A stretch of 64,000 nt of DNA, from the NCBI GenBank assembly GCA_023053685.1, contig JALIGW010000002.1:165671034-165735033 (forward strand), in the 5' to 3' direction. The stretch is from Diadophis punctatus similis (taxonomy: Eukaryota; Chordata; Lepidosauria; Squamata; Dipsadidae). The position numbers were made by a program, and so were the translations under genes. Each line of letters opens with the position of its first letter. Within the stretch, counting starts at the first letter, position 1. The notes beneath the pieces are model-generated. The model did not search any database, was not told where the DNA came from, and worked only from the letters and a program-made list of their open reading frames with translations. Below, one piece after another: positions 44,380-56,842 of the stretch.

Positions 44380-45850
44380 TAACTTATCTCAGAGTAGAGA
44401 TGCGGGCAAGCAGGAAAAATAGGAAGTGTTAGAGAAGGTTTCTTATCTATGTATAAACACACTTTCATATTACGTATTTTTAGCTTGCTACCCTCAAAAC
44501 TTTCTCAGTGACACGAGTATCATGTATTACTCACATATTTTTCATGACACCTATCTGACCCCAGTCAGTTCAGTAGTTTCACTAGTCCAGAGTTCCCATC
44601 ATGAAAAAATGTCTACAGTAGGAAATAACAGGAGAGAAAAAAATACTTCATGTGATTTTTGCTGTCACTCGGCTTTATTAGTCTAGTAGAGCCCACCTTA
44701 TGTGGACAATAAAAATCAAGCAATACATGTATTTTACTATGCATTGATTCCGAATTTATGTTATGAGCAGGTTCTGAATGATGTAAAAATTGCCAAGAGT
44801 ATTTCCGTTACACAGCATTTGAATATCCTTGTAAAGATTCTTTCTCCAGTGTTATCTTCTCTGAGAATTGCCAGAAAGATCTTGACAAGTTGGTTTTGTA
44901 TAATTGCCTGTAGAAAAAGCAGAGTGAGCCTTACATTGAAAGTATAACAAGGATCATCTCAGCAAAATTGGAAAGTTCTGTGGGGCAGGTATTGCAACAG
45001 AAATATAAGGAGTTATGAGGAAGTGAGAATATTGTAGAAATCAACTACATACTCCATAACTGAGTCAGAAGCTCTTGCTCAGGTGGGGCAATTCTACTAT
45101 TCAGCCAAGAGAATAAAATCATTACTTGGGGGAAGCATCCCAAACCCTATTCATCGATTTTAATTCAGAGGAGGCAATTTAGGATGGCAATTAATTATAA
45201 TATAGAAAATGAGAAAATATAATTTAAAAATCAAATCTATATTTTTGTCAATACAGGCACTTTGTATGATTTACAGTTGTTGAAAACGTAGAAAACAATT
45301 TAAATGTATCTCATGAAATACCAGTTTATTTTGAATTTCTTTGAGAGATAACATGATTATTGTGTTTTGAAATGTCTGATTTTGATTCTCTTCACCCAGT
45401 AATATCATTGTTGTGCCAATATTTTTCCAGTGCTGAAAGAAAGACTTATATTTCTCTTTGTCATTTCACAAAGAAAAAAGAAAAATAAATGAGCATAATG
45501 GATTAGCGACTGTTCAAAGTTACGGCAGATCTCCTTAGGGCTACGGTACTTACAATCCAGTTTCAAAGTTATGACAGTCACCCCCTCCTCTGCCATCACA
45601 TTATTGCACCGTTTTGGACTCTGTTGTGCTTCAACATCTATAGGTATGTAGTGTAAATTTGCTGAAGCAGCCATTTGGATGGCACTTTCAATGCATAGCA
45701 TTATTTGTGGCAGCTAGGGACTATTTTTGGGAGAGTTAGAAGACACCATTTCTATCAATATTATGACCAAGAAATAGAGAAACATGATATACAAACAAAG
45801 CATGCATTTCCACTCTGCTGGCTGAGGAAAATCAAATGCACCTTCTTATA
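44380..45850. other. Unassigned intergenic DNA
   Basis: No gene is recognised. GCGACTGTTCAAAGTTACGG at 45506 faintly recalls the TACAGGTAGTCC family but is too short to assign. Confidence 0.45.
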
Positions 45851-45933
45851 GAGCCGAGGTGGTGCAGTGGTTAGAGTGCAGTACTGCAGGCTACTTCAGC
45901 TGACTGCTAGCTGCAGTTTGGCAGTTCAAATCT

Positions 45934-46617
45934 ATTTTACCGGTTCTTTTTTAAATTTGTTTTGTCAAGCATGTGTAAGATAAGATAACAGATATCATTA
46001 TAAACATGATTATGAATACATGAAATGGATACAAATAAATGGGGACATTAGGACAGGGACGGCAGGCACGATGGTGCACTTATGCCCCTTACAGACCTCT
46101 TAGGAATGGGGTGAGGTCAACGTAGACAGTCTAAGGTTAAAGTTGTGGGGGTTTGGGGAAGAAACCACAGAGTCAGGTAGTGTATTTCAGGCATTGACCA
46201 CTCTGTTGCTGAAGTCGTATTTTCTGCAGTCGAATTTCAAGCAATTTACATTAAGTTTGAATCTATTATGTGCTCTTGTATTGTTGCGGTTAAAGCTGAA
46301 GTAATCATTGACAGGAAGGACATTTTGGTATATGATTTTATGAACTACATTTAGATCAGATTGGAGGCGACCTAGTAGAATTTTCTGCAATCGAGTTTGG
46401 AGCGGTTTACCTTAAGTTTGTATCTATTGTGTGCTCATGTATTGTTGTGGTTGAAGCTGAAGTAGTCATTGACAGGTAGGACATTGTAGCATATAATTTT
46501 ATGTACTATGCTTAGGGCAGACTGAAGACGGCGTAGTTCTAAGTTGTCTAATCCGAAAATTTCAAGCCTGGTGGCATAAGGTATTCTGTTGCGAGCAGAG
46601 GAGTGGGACTATCACTG
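45934..46617 (-). mobile_element. L3/CR1-group LINE fragment with internal duplication
   Basis: It shows CCTTACAGACCTCTTAGGAA and a minus-strand coding end like that at 39954 (FKLNVNCLKFDCRKYDFSNR). A block of about 161 bp is present twice in tandem (46220-46380 and 46381-46541). It lies inside the SINE at 45851. Confidence 0.75.
46220..46541. repeat. Tandem duplication of about 161 bp within L3
   Basis: Both copies start TTTTCTGCA and contain TATTGTTG and GACAGG(A/T)AGGACATT. They differ at roughly a fifth of positions by eye. Confidence 0.7.
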
Positions 46618-46643
46618 GCACAAGATTGACTCAGCCTTCCATC

Positions 46644-46910
46644 CAGGGGTGAAATGCTCCTGGTTCACTTTTACCTGTCTGTGGTCGGAGAGCCAATCGT
46701 GCAGGTAGCGTGGCGCTCTGCCCACCCGCTGGGACACCGCCATTTGAGTTCTTTTACCCTCTGCACATGCACAGAACGCTTTGTGCATGTGCAGAGGGTA
46801 AAGAACTCAAATGGTGGTGTCCCGGCGGGTGGGCGGAGCACCGCGCTACCTGCGCGATCGGCTTTCTGACGACAAACAGGTAAAAGCGAACCGGGAGCAT
46901 TTCACCCCTG
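46644..46910. mobile_element. Foldback hAT element (CAGGGGTGAAAT...) (267 bp)
   Basis: The ends are CAGGGGTGAAATGCTCC and GGAGCATTTCACCCCTG. The exact duplication CTTCCATC is at 46636-46643 and 46911-46918. Most of its length is an inverted repeat around the CTCTGCACATGCACAGAACG core. Confidence 0.93.
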
Positions 46911-47037
46911 CTTCCATCCTTCCGAGATAGGTAAAATGGGTACCCAAATTGCAATATACTGACTCTGTAAAACCGCTTAGAGAGGGCTGTAAAACCACTA
47001 TGAAGCGATATATAAATCTAAGTGCTATTGCTATTAT

Positions 47038-50000
47038 TGGGGTTATTTTCTTTTTTCTTTTTAATCAGAACTTAGAATCTGATAGGTGTTGTATCTACTC
47101 ACAATAGGAATTATAAAGTAATCCTACCACATCATTTTTCTAAGTGTTCATGTTAACTTCTGGAATAATGTAATGTGGGATAGTCATTCCACCAATAGCT
47201 GACATTCTGTTCAGTAGGATACACATACTGTACATTTTTTCATATCACAGCTGAAGCAGGATTTTTATTTCCTGGGAAGAACTCCAACCAATGTCACCTA
47301 TGCTCTTATTTATATTATCATATCTTCTAACATGAAAGAAATGCATAGTAGGATTTCTGGCCTTATTAAAAGTTGGTGAAGGATCTTTCCCTTCTCTTCT
47401 AATCCATATGTATATAAACTAATCATATTAGTATATAAATATACTAATATAAGTATATTAGTGTATATAAACTAATCAGAGCTTTGAAGAACACTTGGCG
47501 CTTTTATAGAATTAACAATGTAAGAATCCCCAGAGGAACCTTTGATTTTAGATGAATTATCTATATAGTCCAAGGTGCTTCATCTGATTTTAGAAAAAAC
47601 TTGGGGTTGTTGTCTTTTTGTTTTTATTTTTATGTAAAGCTCACACTTGATATATTTACAAAACAATTCTGGATTAAGCATTACCTTCTGAAATGGTACC
47701 CTGATCCTTGATTGTATAAAACAGTCTTTCAGGTTGCTGGCGCAGGCTGGCCATAAGAAAACATTGATGATTATATTTGTATCGTAATATTGCCATTTTT
47801 GCCGGAGGGAGAATCCAGTTCTCCCAGAAGAGTGACTAAGAGAGAGGAGTTCAGTCTTATCAGATTAATGACTCACAGGATTCATCTCTTTGCAAACGTA
47901 TGACTCTTCCTTTTTGATTCACGGATTTTTCATTCTTTTCCTAGAATGTAATTTGTAACATGTGGTCAGGCAGTGACACATACTACATATTATCCTATGC
48001 AGGCTTAATAGGTAAAGAGACACTCCTTGAAAAACAATGTAAACTCATATTCTCTGACAGATATTGAAACACTTCAGTTCAGATAGCGTTGGCTAAAAAA
48101 GACCAAATGAGACATAACTACAAGATGATTCAGTGAATATTTAACTCCATTTTATGAGCCTGGAGTTAAATACGTCTCTCTCAACAAGAGCTTTTTCTCT
48201 CCTAGGTGCTTTTATGTATTCATGAACTGAATACATTGGATGACTGAAATCTCAGTAGTTGTGATATATCATCATCCTTTTTTCCTCTAGTAGTGCTTCT
48301 GGATGATATACAAAGCAAGTTATGAAGAATTTTCTAATATAGGGGAGAAGTGGTATGAAACACCTTATTACTGAGAATTGGAGTATTAATATAACATGTC
48401 CGGACTGTAAATGTGGATATATAAATTATAGTTATTTACCACTAGACCTTCCACTGTTTTTTTCTTTTTACCATAGACTATTTTTATGCCTGTAATACAA
48501 ACTGCTTCTAGTACAAGCTGAACATGCTGAAGCTGTTTACTAAACATAAGATGCGTAATAAAAGCAATACATGGAAAACTATATCCAGTAGAAAGAAAGC
48601 AGGAAAGGAAAACAAAACCAGAAAGAAAAACAATTGATCCAACATTAACCCAGAGCAATTATTGGGGTTTTTCAAGAAGGGTTATTAGATGACACCCCGC
48701 CATTCTAGACACATGCAATAGAATCTCCCTTGATAATTAATCACTGGGATCCATCAGATCTGTAACCATGAATATTACTGATGATGTATCAGGTTCAAAG
48801 TTGGTATAGATTCTTATAGAACATAAGCCACTCTGATTCGGGCTTGGAAGCTAATTAGCATCCTGTACCATTGCTTCTATTCAGTCCACTTAACAACTTA
48901 GACACCTTTTGCAACTGTACTAAATACACAGGTAATTACACAAACAGCAGTTTACAGTAACCTAGGTGTGAAGTTGCAAGTGGGTGGACATTATAAGCTG
49001 GACAGTTTCTGTGTAGGAAAGCTTGAAATAGGTGTTCCTAGTCATGGGAATGATTGGAGCGTCTAATGGCGCCCATAGGAGGGAGATCAAAACAATCAAG
49101 TTTATTGTTCTGACATGTCTCTTCACATGTTCATGTGACACAACAAACATATAAAAGCGATCGGGCTTTGATTTGCACAGTTGCAACCATCTTGGCTTTT
49201 TAAATCTACCCTATGAACTCCTGTGGAAATGAACTTAGACACATTCTCAAACTAGGTATTAGCTGTTTCTGACAATGGTTAATTCCCTCAAAAACGGGCA
49301 TATTTCCCAATTTGTGCTCTTGTGAATCAACCATCACAATGTCTTCATCTTATTGATTCATTCTCAATTCATTGGTTCTCGTTCTCTGTATCATTTATAG
49401 TTCATTATAATCGGTGTCTCTTTGAATGAGTTGAAACACTTCTTCCAAGTTGCTAACCAGTTGGGCTAAGATGGTCTTTATGAAATAGGCTGCCAAATGC
49501 CTCTATTTCTCAATTGTTGACATCAACTCTCCTTCCACTCATTTCCCATCCTCCTCCTGATGGTCTCTTACTTTTACTTCCTGTCAGACGACTCCCCCCC
49601 CCCATTGAATGTGGTTAGAGCTAAAGATAAAGGGCACGCTTTACTAACTTTCCCTCTACCTCTTTTTACGACTTGTTCATGTGACCTCTTCATTCTTCTC
49701 AACTTTCTCAGATCTCCTGGCCTTTTGTTTTCTCAGATTATTTTTTTGTCTTCTCCAAGCCTTTTACAAATCATGACAGAGTAAGGTAATGCTATGCCAG
49801 GGCACACTCCAGCCACTCCACTCTGATTTCAGGCAAAATTACGATCAGTTGTATTCATGGTCATATAACCATATGTGAAAGCACAATTCAAGCAGATATC
49901 AAAAATAAAATATCATTTTATGGCCTTTAAGCCAATGATGTATTGTTATATACACTGCAGATGTCTTGAAAAAAGAATACCTGCATTTTGCTTAAGGCCA

Positions 50001-51584
50001 GAACAAATTTAAGTAACCATTAGTTGCTGAATTTTTATGAGTGAACATTTAAAAATGAAATTATTCATTTGCAACATAAAACATTACAGTCTAGAATTCA
50101 ACTATTTTGTTCCTAGATTGAATCTGACATTTGGAATGCTCCAGTAAACAACAAGGGGGGGGGAACGCTTTACATGGGTGATAAATTTAAGTTTGTGGAA
50201 AGTATCCTGATTCTGGTTTAGAACAGGTTATAACCGGCCCATAGACATATACATTAGCTTATGATATATTTAAGATTTTAAAATATGACAGATAAATTCA
50301 ATATTTTTAAACATAGAAGGTTTTCAGAAATTTAGTACATGTGTGTACATAAATGGAGGCAGAAAAGAAACACTCTGTGACCTGGTTCACACATTGTACC
50401 AACCCAAGATGTGATTTGTTTGGTTCTCACATTCAGTGCTTGGTTAACTGAGCTATATGTACTGTAAACTTGGTTTATGGCTTAGAAATATTGAGCAATT
50501 CAGTTAATTATTTACTGAGGCAGGCATTTCACTGCTTCATTTTCTTCATTTGGCAATATCCCTTGAAAGAATTAACATTACTCTATTAATGACTTTCCTG
50601 TCTTAATCCTTTTTCCAAGTAGAACTTATTGTCAACTTCAGTTCTAATTATCATTTTCTAATTTCCAGCATACTGATTAGTTTTTGCTTACCTCATTTAA
50701 ACTCTTCTTCGTGCTCATTCTGGCACAGTCTGTGATGGCTTAAAGAACTGCACCCCAATGGAATGTAGGCAAATTCCTGTTTCTTATCTCATACTTCCTA
50801 GACAACTCATGTTACTAAACAATGTAATGACGGTGGGTCTTATCTCAGAACCTTTTGCCTCAACAGGATAAAAAAGGGAGCCAGATCAGTGTTCTTTTTG
50901 TGAATTCCTTGGTTTTTGAAGAAAATGACCTTTTATAAACAATATTTAAACATCATTATTTTACTTCCTAAAATAGTTTCCCACATCATAACTCAACTTG
51001 GAGCTCTAAAAATTGGCTGAAAATGTAGAAGTTGTTTTGAACTTCTACATTTTAATCTTTGCTCTACTATTGCTTTACTACAAACTCATCCCTACAGTCC
51101 CATTTTAGAGCTAACTGAAGCCAGATTATACCAAGCTAAGGTACAGGATCTCTCACTTTTTGGTAACATAGTAGCATTAATGTAAGGATGGAGATCCTGA
51201 AGAAGGATAGTACTGGCATTCTACTGTTACTAGGCAGAATTCTATAGTTCTATAGTTTTTTAGTCAGGAGGATCGGAGCATTGAATTTATTTGATAAATA
51301 TGTATTTAACTTTCCTATTCAAATAACTAGTAATAAATTCTTTCCTTTCATCTAAAACTTTGTGCATAGAATTAAAAATGAAAAAAAAAATCCTCATGTT
51401 ATTTTAGTGGTTTTGATCTGGACGAGTGCTAATAATGAGTATAATTTCAATAATGTTTAGACCAAATATCCAGCCATTCAGCTTTCCCTGCTCTGTTATG
51501 CTCCAGATTCCTAAAATTCTGAACCAATATACCCTTTGAACATATCCACCTTATCTGGGAACTGAAAGCCCAGCACATCTGCAG
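47038..51584. other. Long stretch without recognisable repeats or genes
   Basis: About 4.5 kb contain no transposon, microsatellite or coding region I can support. Around 47400-47490, TATATAAACTAATCA-type words repeat. A 34-bp hairpin lies at 51020-51054. This contrasts with the dense repeats on both sides. Confidence 0.5.
51020..51054. repeat. Short perfect hairpin
   Basis: AAAATGTAGAAGTT and its complement AACTTCTACATTTT enclose a six-base loop. No wider precursor-like structure is evident. Confidence 0.6.
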
Positions 51585-52275
51585 ACAAATTTAACAGTTT
51601 TTTAAATTTTTTAAATTAATTTTCATATTTTACATATTACAATATTTGTAGACAGATCTGCCACCATTTTTATATATTGCTACTATATTTATACAATGTA
51701 TACATTATTTTATCACATTTTCTAATCCTGTGTCCTCGTCCCACACTGTTTCTTCAAATTTCTATTATTAGTCCAGTTGTACCATTTTTCCCAAATGTCG
51801 TAGTACTCTGAATTTTTTTGTCCTCTGAGTTCAATTGTTAGTTTGTCCATTTCAGCATAGTCGATAATTTTTTTGACTATCGAACTGTCCATAGGTATAT
51901 TGGGATTCTTCCAGTTTTGTGCGTACACAATTCTGGCCGCCATAGTGATGTGGAGGATTAGGTGCTTTGGCCAAATTGTCCTTTAAATATTCCCAGTAGA
52001 AAAAGTTCCGCCGTATATTCTACTGATGAGTCCACTATTTCCTGTAACCAGTGGTGTATCTTTATCCAATATTTTTTCGCTTTGGGACACAACCACCACA
52101 TATGAAAGAAGGTGTCCTGCTCTTTTTTGGATTTCCAGCAATTCAAATTCAAATTTGAGTAGATTTTTGCCAATCGGGCTGGTGCCAAATGCCATCTATA
52201 AAACATTTTATAGTAATTTTCTTTATATGCCGCTGATTTCATTAATTTAAAATTTTAAACAAATTTTAACAGTTT
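51585..52275 (-). mobile_element. 5'-truncated L1 with ORF2 C-terminus
   Basis: The minus strand reads ENYYKMFYRWHLAPARLAKI, HMWWLCPKAKKYWIKIHHWL and, after a frame break, MAARIVYAQNWKNPNIPMD and WEKWYNWTN. These are C-terminal blocks of vertebrate L1 ORF2. A weak T-rich (poly-A) end is at 51601. The flanks ACAAATTTAACAGTTT (51585-51600) and ACAAATTTTAACAGTTT (52259-52275) are a target duplication with one indel. Confidence 0.82.
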
Positions 52276-52289
52276 TATATTCTCCTACT

Positions 52290-52560
52290 TAGAGGTGGCT
52301 TCCTCCCGATTCGGATTGGTTCACCCGAACTGGTAGCGACCCGCTGGTGATGTCACGATGACATCACCGAACCGGATCGGTCGGTGCCGGTCCGTGGGCA
52401 CCGCCAACTTTTTTTTTTTTTGGTTTTTTTTTTCAAAATTTTCTGGGTTTTTTTTCTTCTGCGCATGCGCAGAAGCCAAGTTTCCGGCACTGTGCATGCA
52501 CCACCATCTTGTTTTCACCTTGTTTTTGCTATTTTTTCTTGCTATTTTTTACTTCTTCCG
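52290..52560. mobile_element. hAT-type element, same family as 26325; right end unclear
   Basis: AGAGGTGGCTTCCTCCCG, GGTGATGTCACGATGACATC and CGGTCCGTGGGCACCGCC parallel 26325-26450. TGCGCATGCGCA lies at 52460-52471. A possible end, AACAAACCACTG, at 53333 would make it about 1 kb with a SINE inside, but I cannot confirm a duplication. Confidence 0.6.
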
Positions 52561-52907
52561 GGCCAGCAGCAGAAGCTGACCACCCTCTGCCTGGGTTGTT
52601 TGGAGAAGGAAAGGAAAGCGTTTTTGGGAGGCAGTGACGCGATCCCCGCCCCATTCCAAAAATGGGGTGTGTGACCGACGCTGTGTGGAAAGAGAAGCTG
52701 AGTCTGCTGAGAAGGAGGGGGTGGAGGGTGCACAGCTCTCTGATATGCATCGGGAAAGTGGGAGAGGAAAACACTTTTTTGGCATTTGGCAACTTTTCAC
52801 TTGGATCTAAGACCCTTCTTTCCAAATGCCTTAAAATTGCCAAATGCCTTAAAATCTGGATTCCGTCTCAGTGAGGCAGTGGGTGGGAGCGAGCAGAGGC
52901 CCAGTGA

Positions 52908-53148
52908 ATAGCAATAGCAATAGCACTTAGACTTATATACCGCTTCATAGTGCTTTACAGCCCTCTCTAAGCAGTTTACAGAGTTCAGCATATTGCCCCC
53001 AACAATCTGGGTCCTCATTTTACCGACCTCAGAAGGATGGAAGGCTGAGTCAACCTTGAGCCTGGTGAGATTTGAACAGCTGAACTGCTGAACTAGCAGT
53101 CAGCTGGAGTAGCCTGCAGTAGCTGCATTTAACCACTGCACCACCTCG
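52908..53148 (-). mobile_element. tRNA-derived SINE (reverse)
   Basis: On the plus strand it reads AATAGCAATAGCAATAGC, then CTTATATACCGCTTCATAG, then AGGATGGAAGGCTGAGTC, ending GTGCAGTGGTTAAATGC on the other strand at the head. It is the complete family member of 12501, in reverse. Confidence 0.85.
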
Positions 53149-54121
53149 CAGTGAAGGAGGCATCTCGCCAGAGGCTGGGTGGAAAAGAAGCCTCTCGGCT
53201 TCCAAGTTCAGCAGCAGGCTCGGTCCCTTCACAGGGTTGCTTTTCTCCGTGCCCGAGAAAGATCAAAAGGCGCGGAGCAGCCTTTAAGGACAAAGTTGGT
53301 GTAGCCGCCTAGAGGTAAGAAAACAAACCACTGACGGAAGGAGCCCCCGAAGCTGTCAGCATTGCAGCTGTCCCCCTTCCCCCTCCCCACAGTTTGGAGC
53401 TCCAAGAGGAAGAGGTCCTCGGCTGTTGCAAAGAAGCGGGAGCTCTAGGTGCACCACGCCCGCTTTGTGTAATTCCCAAATAAGCATGAAAAGCATTGCA
53501 GCTTTAAAACCCAAGTTCAATGCCAGTGATTTAGTAACCAACAATTGTAGTAATTGTAGATATCATCATTCTTTTGGAACTCCTAGTAACAGGATCCTTG
53601 TAAAAAATTCACCAGAAAATCTTACTTAATTTTGTTAATACTTTTGAGCACTTTATAACTTCTATGCTAATCGGGAGAGGACTAAGAATGTGGTAAGAAG
53701 ATGGTGTCTGGCCATTTCTGAGACACTACAACGTGTTGTAGTTTCAAACTGGTTTGCATTTTGACAATTGAGACGCTGAGCACTCATCTGATAATAGCCT
53801 CGACCACTCTAATCTAATCAGATCATTAAACTGGGCAGGCAGCGAGGAGAGAGAAAGGAAAGAAACCACGCAGCCTCTCACCAAGTATTCGGGTCCCCCC
53901 CCCTCTCTCAAATCGCTTTCAGCTGCTGCTGCCTCCCTTAAACCTCTAGGTCAGAGGAAACTACTGACTGCCGGTCCCCTTCCAGCTCCTGCTATCAATA
54001 GGACCTTGGTAGCGAGTCTGAAGTCTCGGGCAATTTATCTCAAGTCAAAAATGGGAGAACTTTGGCAAGTCTCTGGCTCTTGCTTGCCCTGCTAAATTAC
54101 GGCAACATTATGACATTATTG
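53149..54121. other. Unassigned DNA, moderately GC-rich at left
   Basis: 53149-53460 may belong to the hAT-type element above. No exon is recognised. The 62-67 codon frames lack domains. Confidence 0.45.
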
Positions 54122-54129
54122 CTCTAGGG

Positions 54130-54265
54130 CAGTGTTTCCCAACCTTGGCAACTTGAAGATGTCTCGACTTCAACTCCCAGAATTCCCCAGCCAGCGAATG
54201 CTGGCTGGGGAATTCTGGGAGTTGAAGTCCAGACATCTTCAACTTGCCAAGCTTGGGAAACACTG
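54130..54265. mobile_element. Palindromic hAT MITE (136 bp)
   Basis: The ends are CAGTGTTTCCCAACCTTGGC and GGGAAACACTG, with a perfect centre GAATGCTGGCTGG. The exact duplication CTCTAGGG is at 54122-54129 and 54266-54273. Confidence 0.93.
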
Positions 54266-54273
54266 CTCTAGGG

Positions 54274-54804
54274 TGTTTTTGGCAAAAATATAGAAGTTTT
54301 AATCTATAACACTCCATTTCCCTATTAAACAGAGCCACTTTGGTCTTTAATACAGTGAGGAATATGAATCTGATAATCTATCATACAGTGTATCTCACAT
54401 TTGCTGCAAATCATTTGAGTACGCAGTTAACAACTAGGGCATCATCTGCACACATAAGTGCACATACATTTTATCTACAATCACATATTTATCATCACAA
54501 TAATTTCTTAGATAATTTAACCAGAAATACATTAAATAATCAAAGGGACTTCACACATCGTTGCTTTACTTCCTGCTGAACATCGAGTCATTTCCTAAAT
54601 GGTTGCACTTTGTATCAGTTTAGATTGCACTCTCTGTTATCTTTTTGTAGGTTTTAATTGTAGTTTTCAATTGGTTATAATGGTTGAATTTGGTAATTTT
54701 TAGCTTGTGACAATGAGTGTCACATGCAAGTGAGAATGGCAGCCATATAAATCCAATAAACAAATAAATAAGCATTTTATTTATTCTCATTATTTACTCA
54801 CTTA
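54274..54804. other. Unassigned intergenic DNA
   Basis: No gene or clear repeat is recognised. Confidence 0.5.
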
Positions 54805-55020
54805 TTATACCACTTTCACTGCATTCAGCAACCAGTCTTCAACTCCATGTTCATTCCATAATTCAAATTTATTCACTTTGTCATACACTTTCTCTAAACA
54901 AACAAATGTACACTTTTCCCCCTCACATTGAATGACCTGCTGAAAATCAAAAATCTGTGTACTTCCCCTGTCTGGCATAAAACGGCATTGTACTTCCCAA
55001 TTTTGCAGATGGTCATTCAT
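54805..55020 (-). pseudogene. Non-LTR reverse transcriptase fragment
   Basis: The minus frame reads CRFMPDRGSTQIFDFQQVI, CLEKVYDKVNKFELW and GVEDWLLNAV. This matches the RT palm of LINEs (the GFMPGRGT...DLEKAFDRV...LW pattern). It is short, with both sides degraded. Confidence 0.65.
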
Positions 55021-55444
55021 CCCTACTCCCTTTTTTACTTGTTAATCCCTTGTAGCTTCTGCTTTCACTCTTGCCACATCCCAATAATTAGGAGATGCAG
55101 GCAGTACACTGACAAATATTCAGTGTACTGGTGGTTGCTATGTAACAAGATACAGTGTAACAAAAAATAACTCTCATCTCTTAAATATAATAAATAATTT
55201 GTGTATTCACAAAGGTATTTCCAGAATACTTTTGTAAATTTAATCATTGTTGATGGTTTGTAGTTGGAAAAATAAAGAATAGAATAATAATATGATGTAC
55301 AATGCATACATTTTAAATGTGTTGCTTAATATTTCTAATTGAGGAAAATGTTTTATATCGCTGGGTGACTTTGGGCCAGTCATTTTCTTTCAGTCCAGCC
55401 CACCTCATAGGGTTGTTGTTATGAGGAAAACAAGGAGTCTTAGA
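55021..55444. other. Unassigned intergenic DNA
   Basis: No gene or clear repeat is recognised. Confidence 0.45.
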
Positions 55445-56535
55445 TATGTTTGTCAGTCTATGGTGCCCTTGATGCTCTCTGAGCTTGGTTGATTTCTTGC
55501 AGATGTTTCATTAGGAAACTAGGTAACATCATCAATGCTAGAAGAGAATTAAATTGCTCTCATATATCAGTGGCTTGCCCTTTCAGTATTGATGTGAATA
55601 ATCTTCCTCATTCCTTGACTAGATTGTTGTTTACTGTTACCTTGTTTGTTTTTATGTTGGTAGTTCCTTAATTGGAGTATTATTTACTTCTTGATTGTTG
55701 GTCTAGTATTAATTTTGGTATTAATGTCTGCTCATCAGCTGACTGCTGGTGAGAATGTGTTTTGGTCTTTTTGTTTCCTTTTTGGCTTTTTGATTGTCTC
55801 TTTTGTTTGGTAGGTGGATGTTATTTATTTCTATGTGTGTATTGATGGCCTACTTGTCTGACTGCCAGACTTCCATGAATTATTTAACATTTTTTAGACT
55901 TGGCTTGGTCTAGGATGTTCAGTTTCCCAATTGAAACTATGGTTAAGTCTGTCCATGTTTTGACAAATTAAGTTTTCATGTCTTCTGACTGCTAGTTGGT
56001 GTTTGTGGATGCTTGTCACAAGTCTTCTGCCCGTTTCTCCTACATAGTGGGTGTTAGTCCTTATGCTGTAAATGACTCGTTTATTTTTTCTGGCACTGCT
56101 GGATTTTTGGTATATGTTTTGGAGGGCTTTAGTTGGTTTGTGTGCTACAATGATGCCATGTCTTAATCTGTTGGGGATGTTTTTTATGTATAACATTATC
56201 CTTTCCCCAGCTTGTGCTATATTGGGTTGAGTGCTCAGGCACTTTTTGATGAAGTTTGTGGATATCCATTTTGTTGATGTTGTATTGATGATCTGTTTTT
56301 TTGATGTTCAGGGTTGCACAATGTGTTTGTGCACATCTAAATAGGGTTGTTACACAGCTCTTGTGGGAGGTTGGGTCATTACTTTAGTAGTGGAGCACTT
56401 AGTTGGTGTGGGTAGTTTTACAATAAGATTTGTGTTTTTAATTTGCCATCACTGCCTCTGCTGATGAGGCTATCAAGGAAGCATGTTGTTTTATTTTTTC
56501 CTGATTTCAAATGTCCACACTAAGCTTAGGCACGA
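55445..56535 (-). mobile_element. Penelope-like element fragment with GIY-YIG endonuclease
   Basis: The minus frame 56196-55894 reads VIYSIRTNTHYVGETGRRLV, then a His/Arg-rich stretch. This is the YVGETGR pattern of the GIY-YIG endonuclease domain that follows the RT in Penelope-like elements. The 3' part (plus 55460-55560) contains GTAACATCATCAATGCTAG and TTTCTTGCAGATGTTTCATT, the tail words repeated at 56570 and 57695. Confidence 0.75.
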
Positions 56536-56842
56536 GCAAAAGAAACTACTGAAGGGTTCCTGGTGTATTCTGTGCTTGTTTTCTTGCAGATGTTTCATTA
56601 CGCAAACTAGGTAACATCATCAGTGGTCACGAGCACTGATGATGTTACCTACTTATTTATTTATTTATTTAATTAGAATTTGTCAAACAAAAACTAGAAC
56701 AAGAATAAAAGAAAAATACAATGACAGGGATGATAGGCACCTTAGTGTACTTACGCATGCCCTCTCTACTGACCACTTAAGTATGAAGGTCGACGGAAGT
56801 CAATTTGCAACTGAAACTATGAGACAACTGGATCAAGTAGAG

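Larger units (their letters stand above)
45851..47037 (+). mobile_element. tRNA-derived SINE split by an L3 fragment and a hAT element
   Basis: The head GAGCCGAGGTGGTGCAGTGG runs to GCAGTTCAAATCT (45933). The SINE resumes at about 46618 with AAGATTGACTCAGCCTTCC, is broken again at 46643, and ends after 46919 with AAGTGCTATTGCTATTA. All pieces are in the order of the copy at 12501. Confidence 0.85.

Noticed and set aside
51020..51054. microRNA precursor
   Set aside because: The stem is only 14 bp and does not extend on either side, which is too short for a typical precursor.
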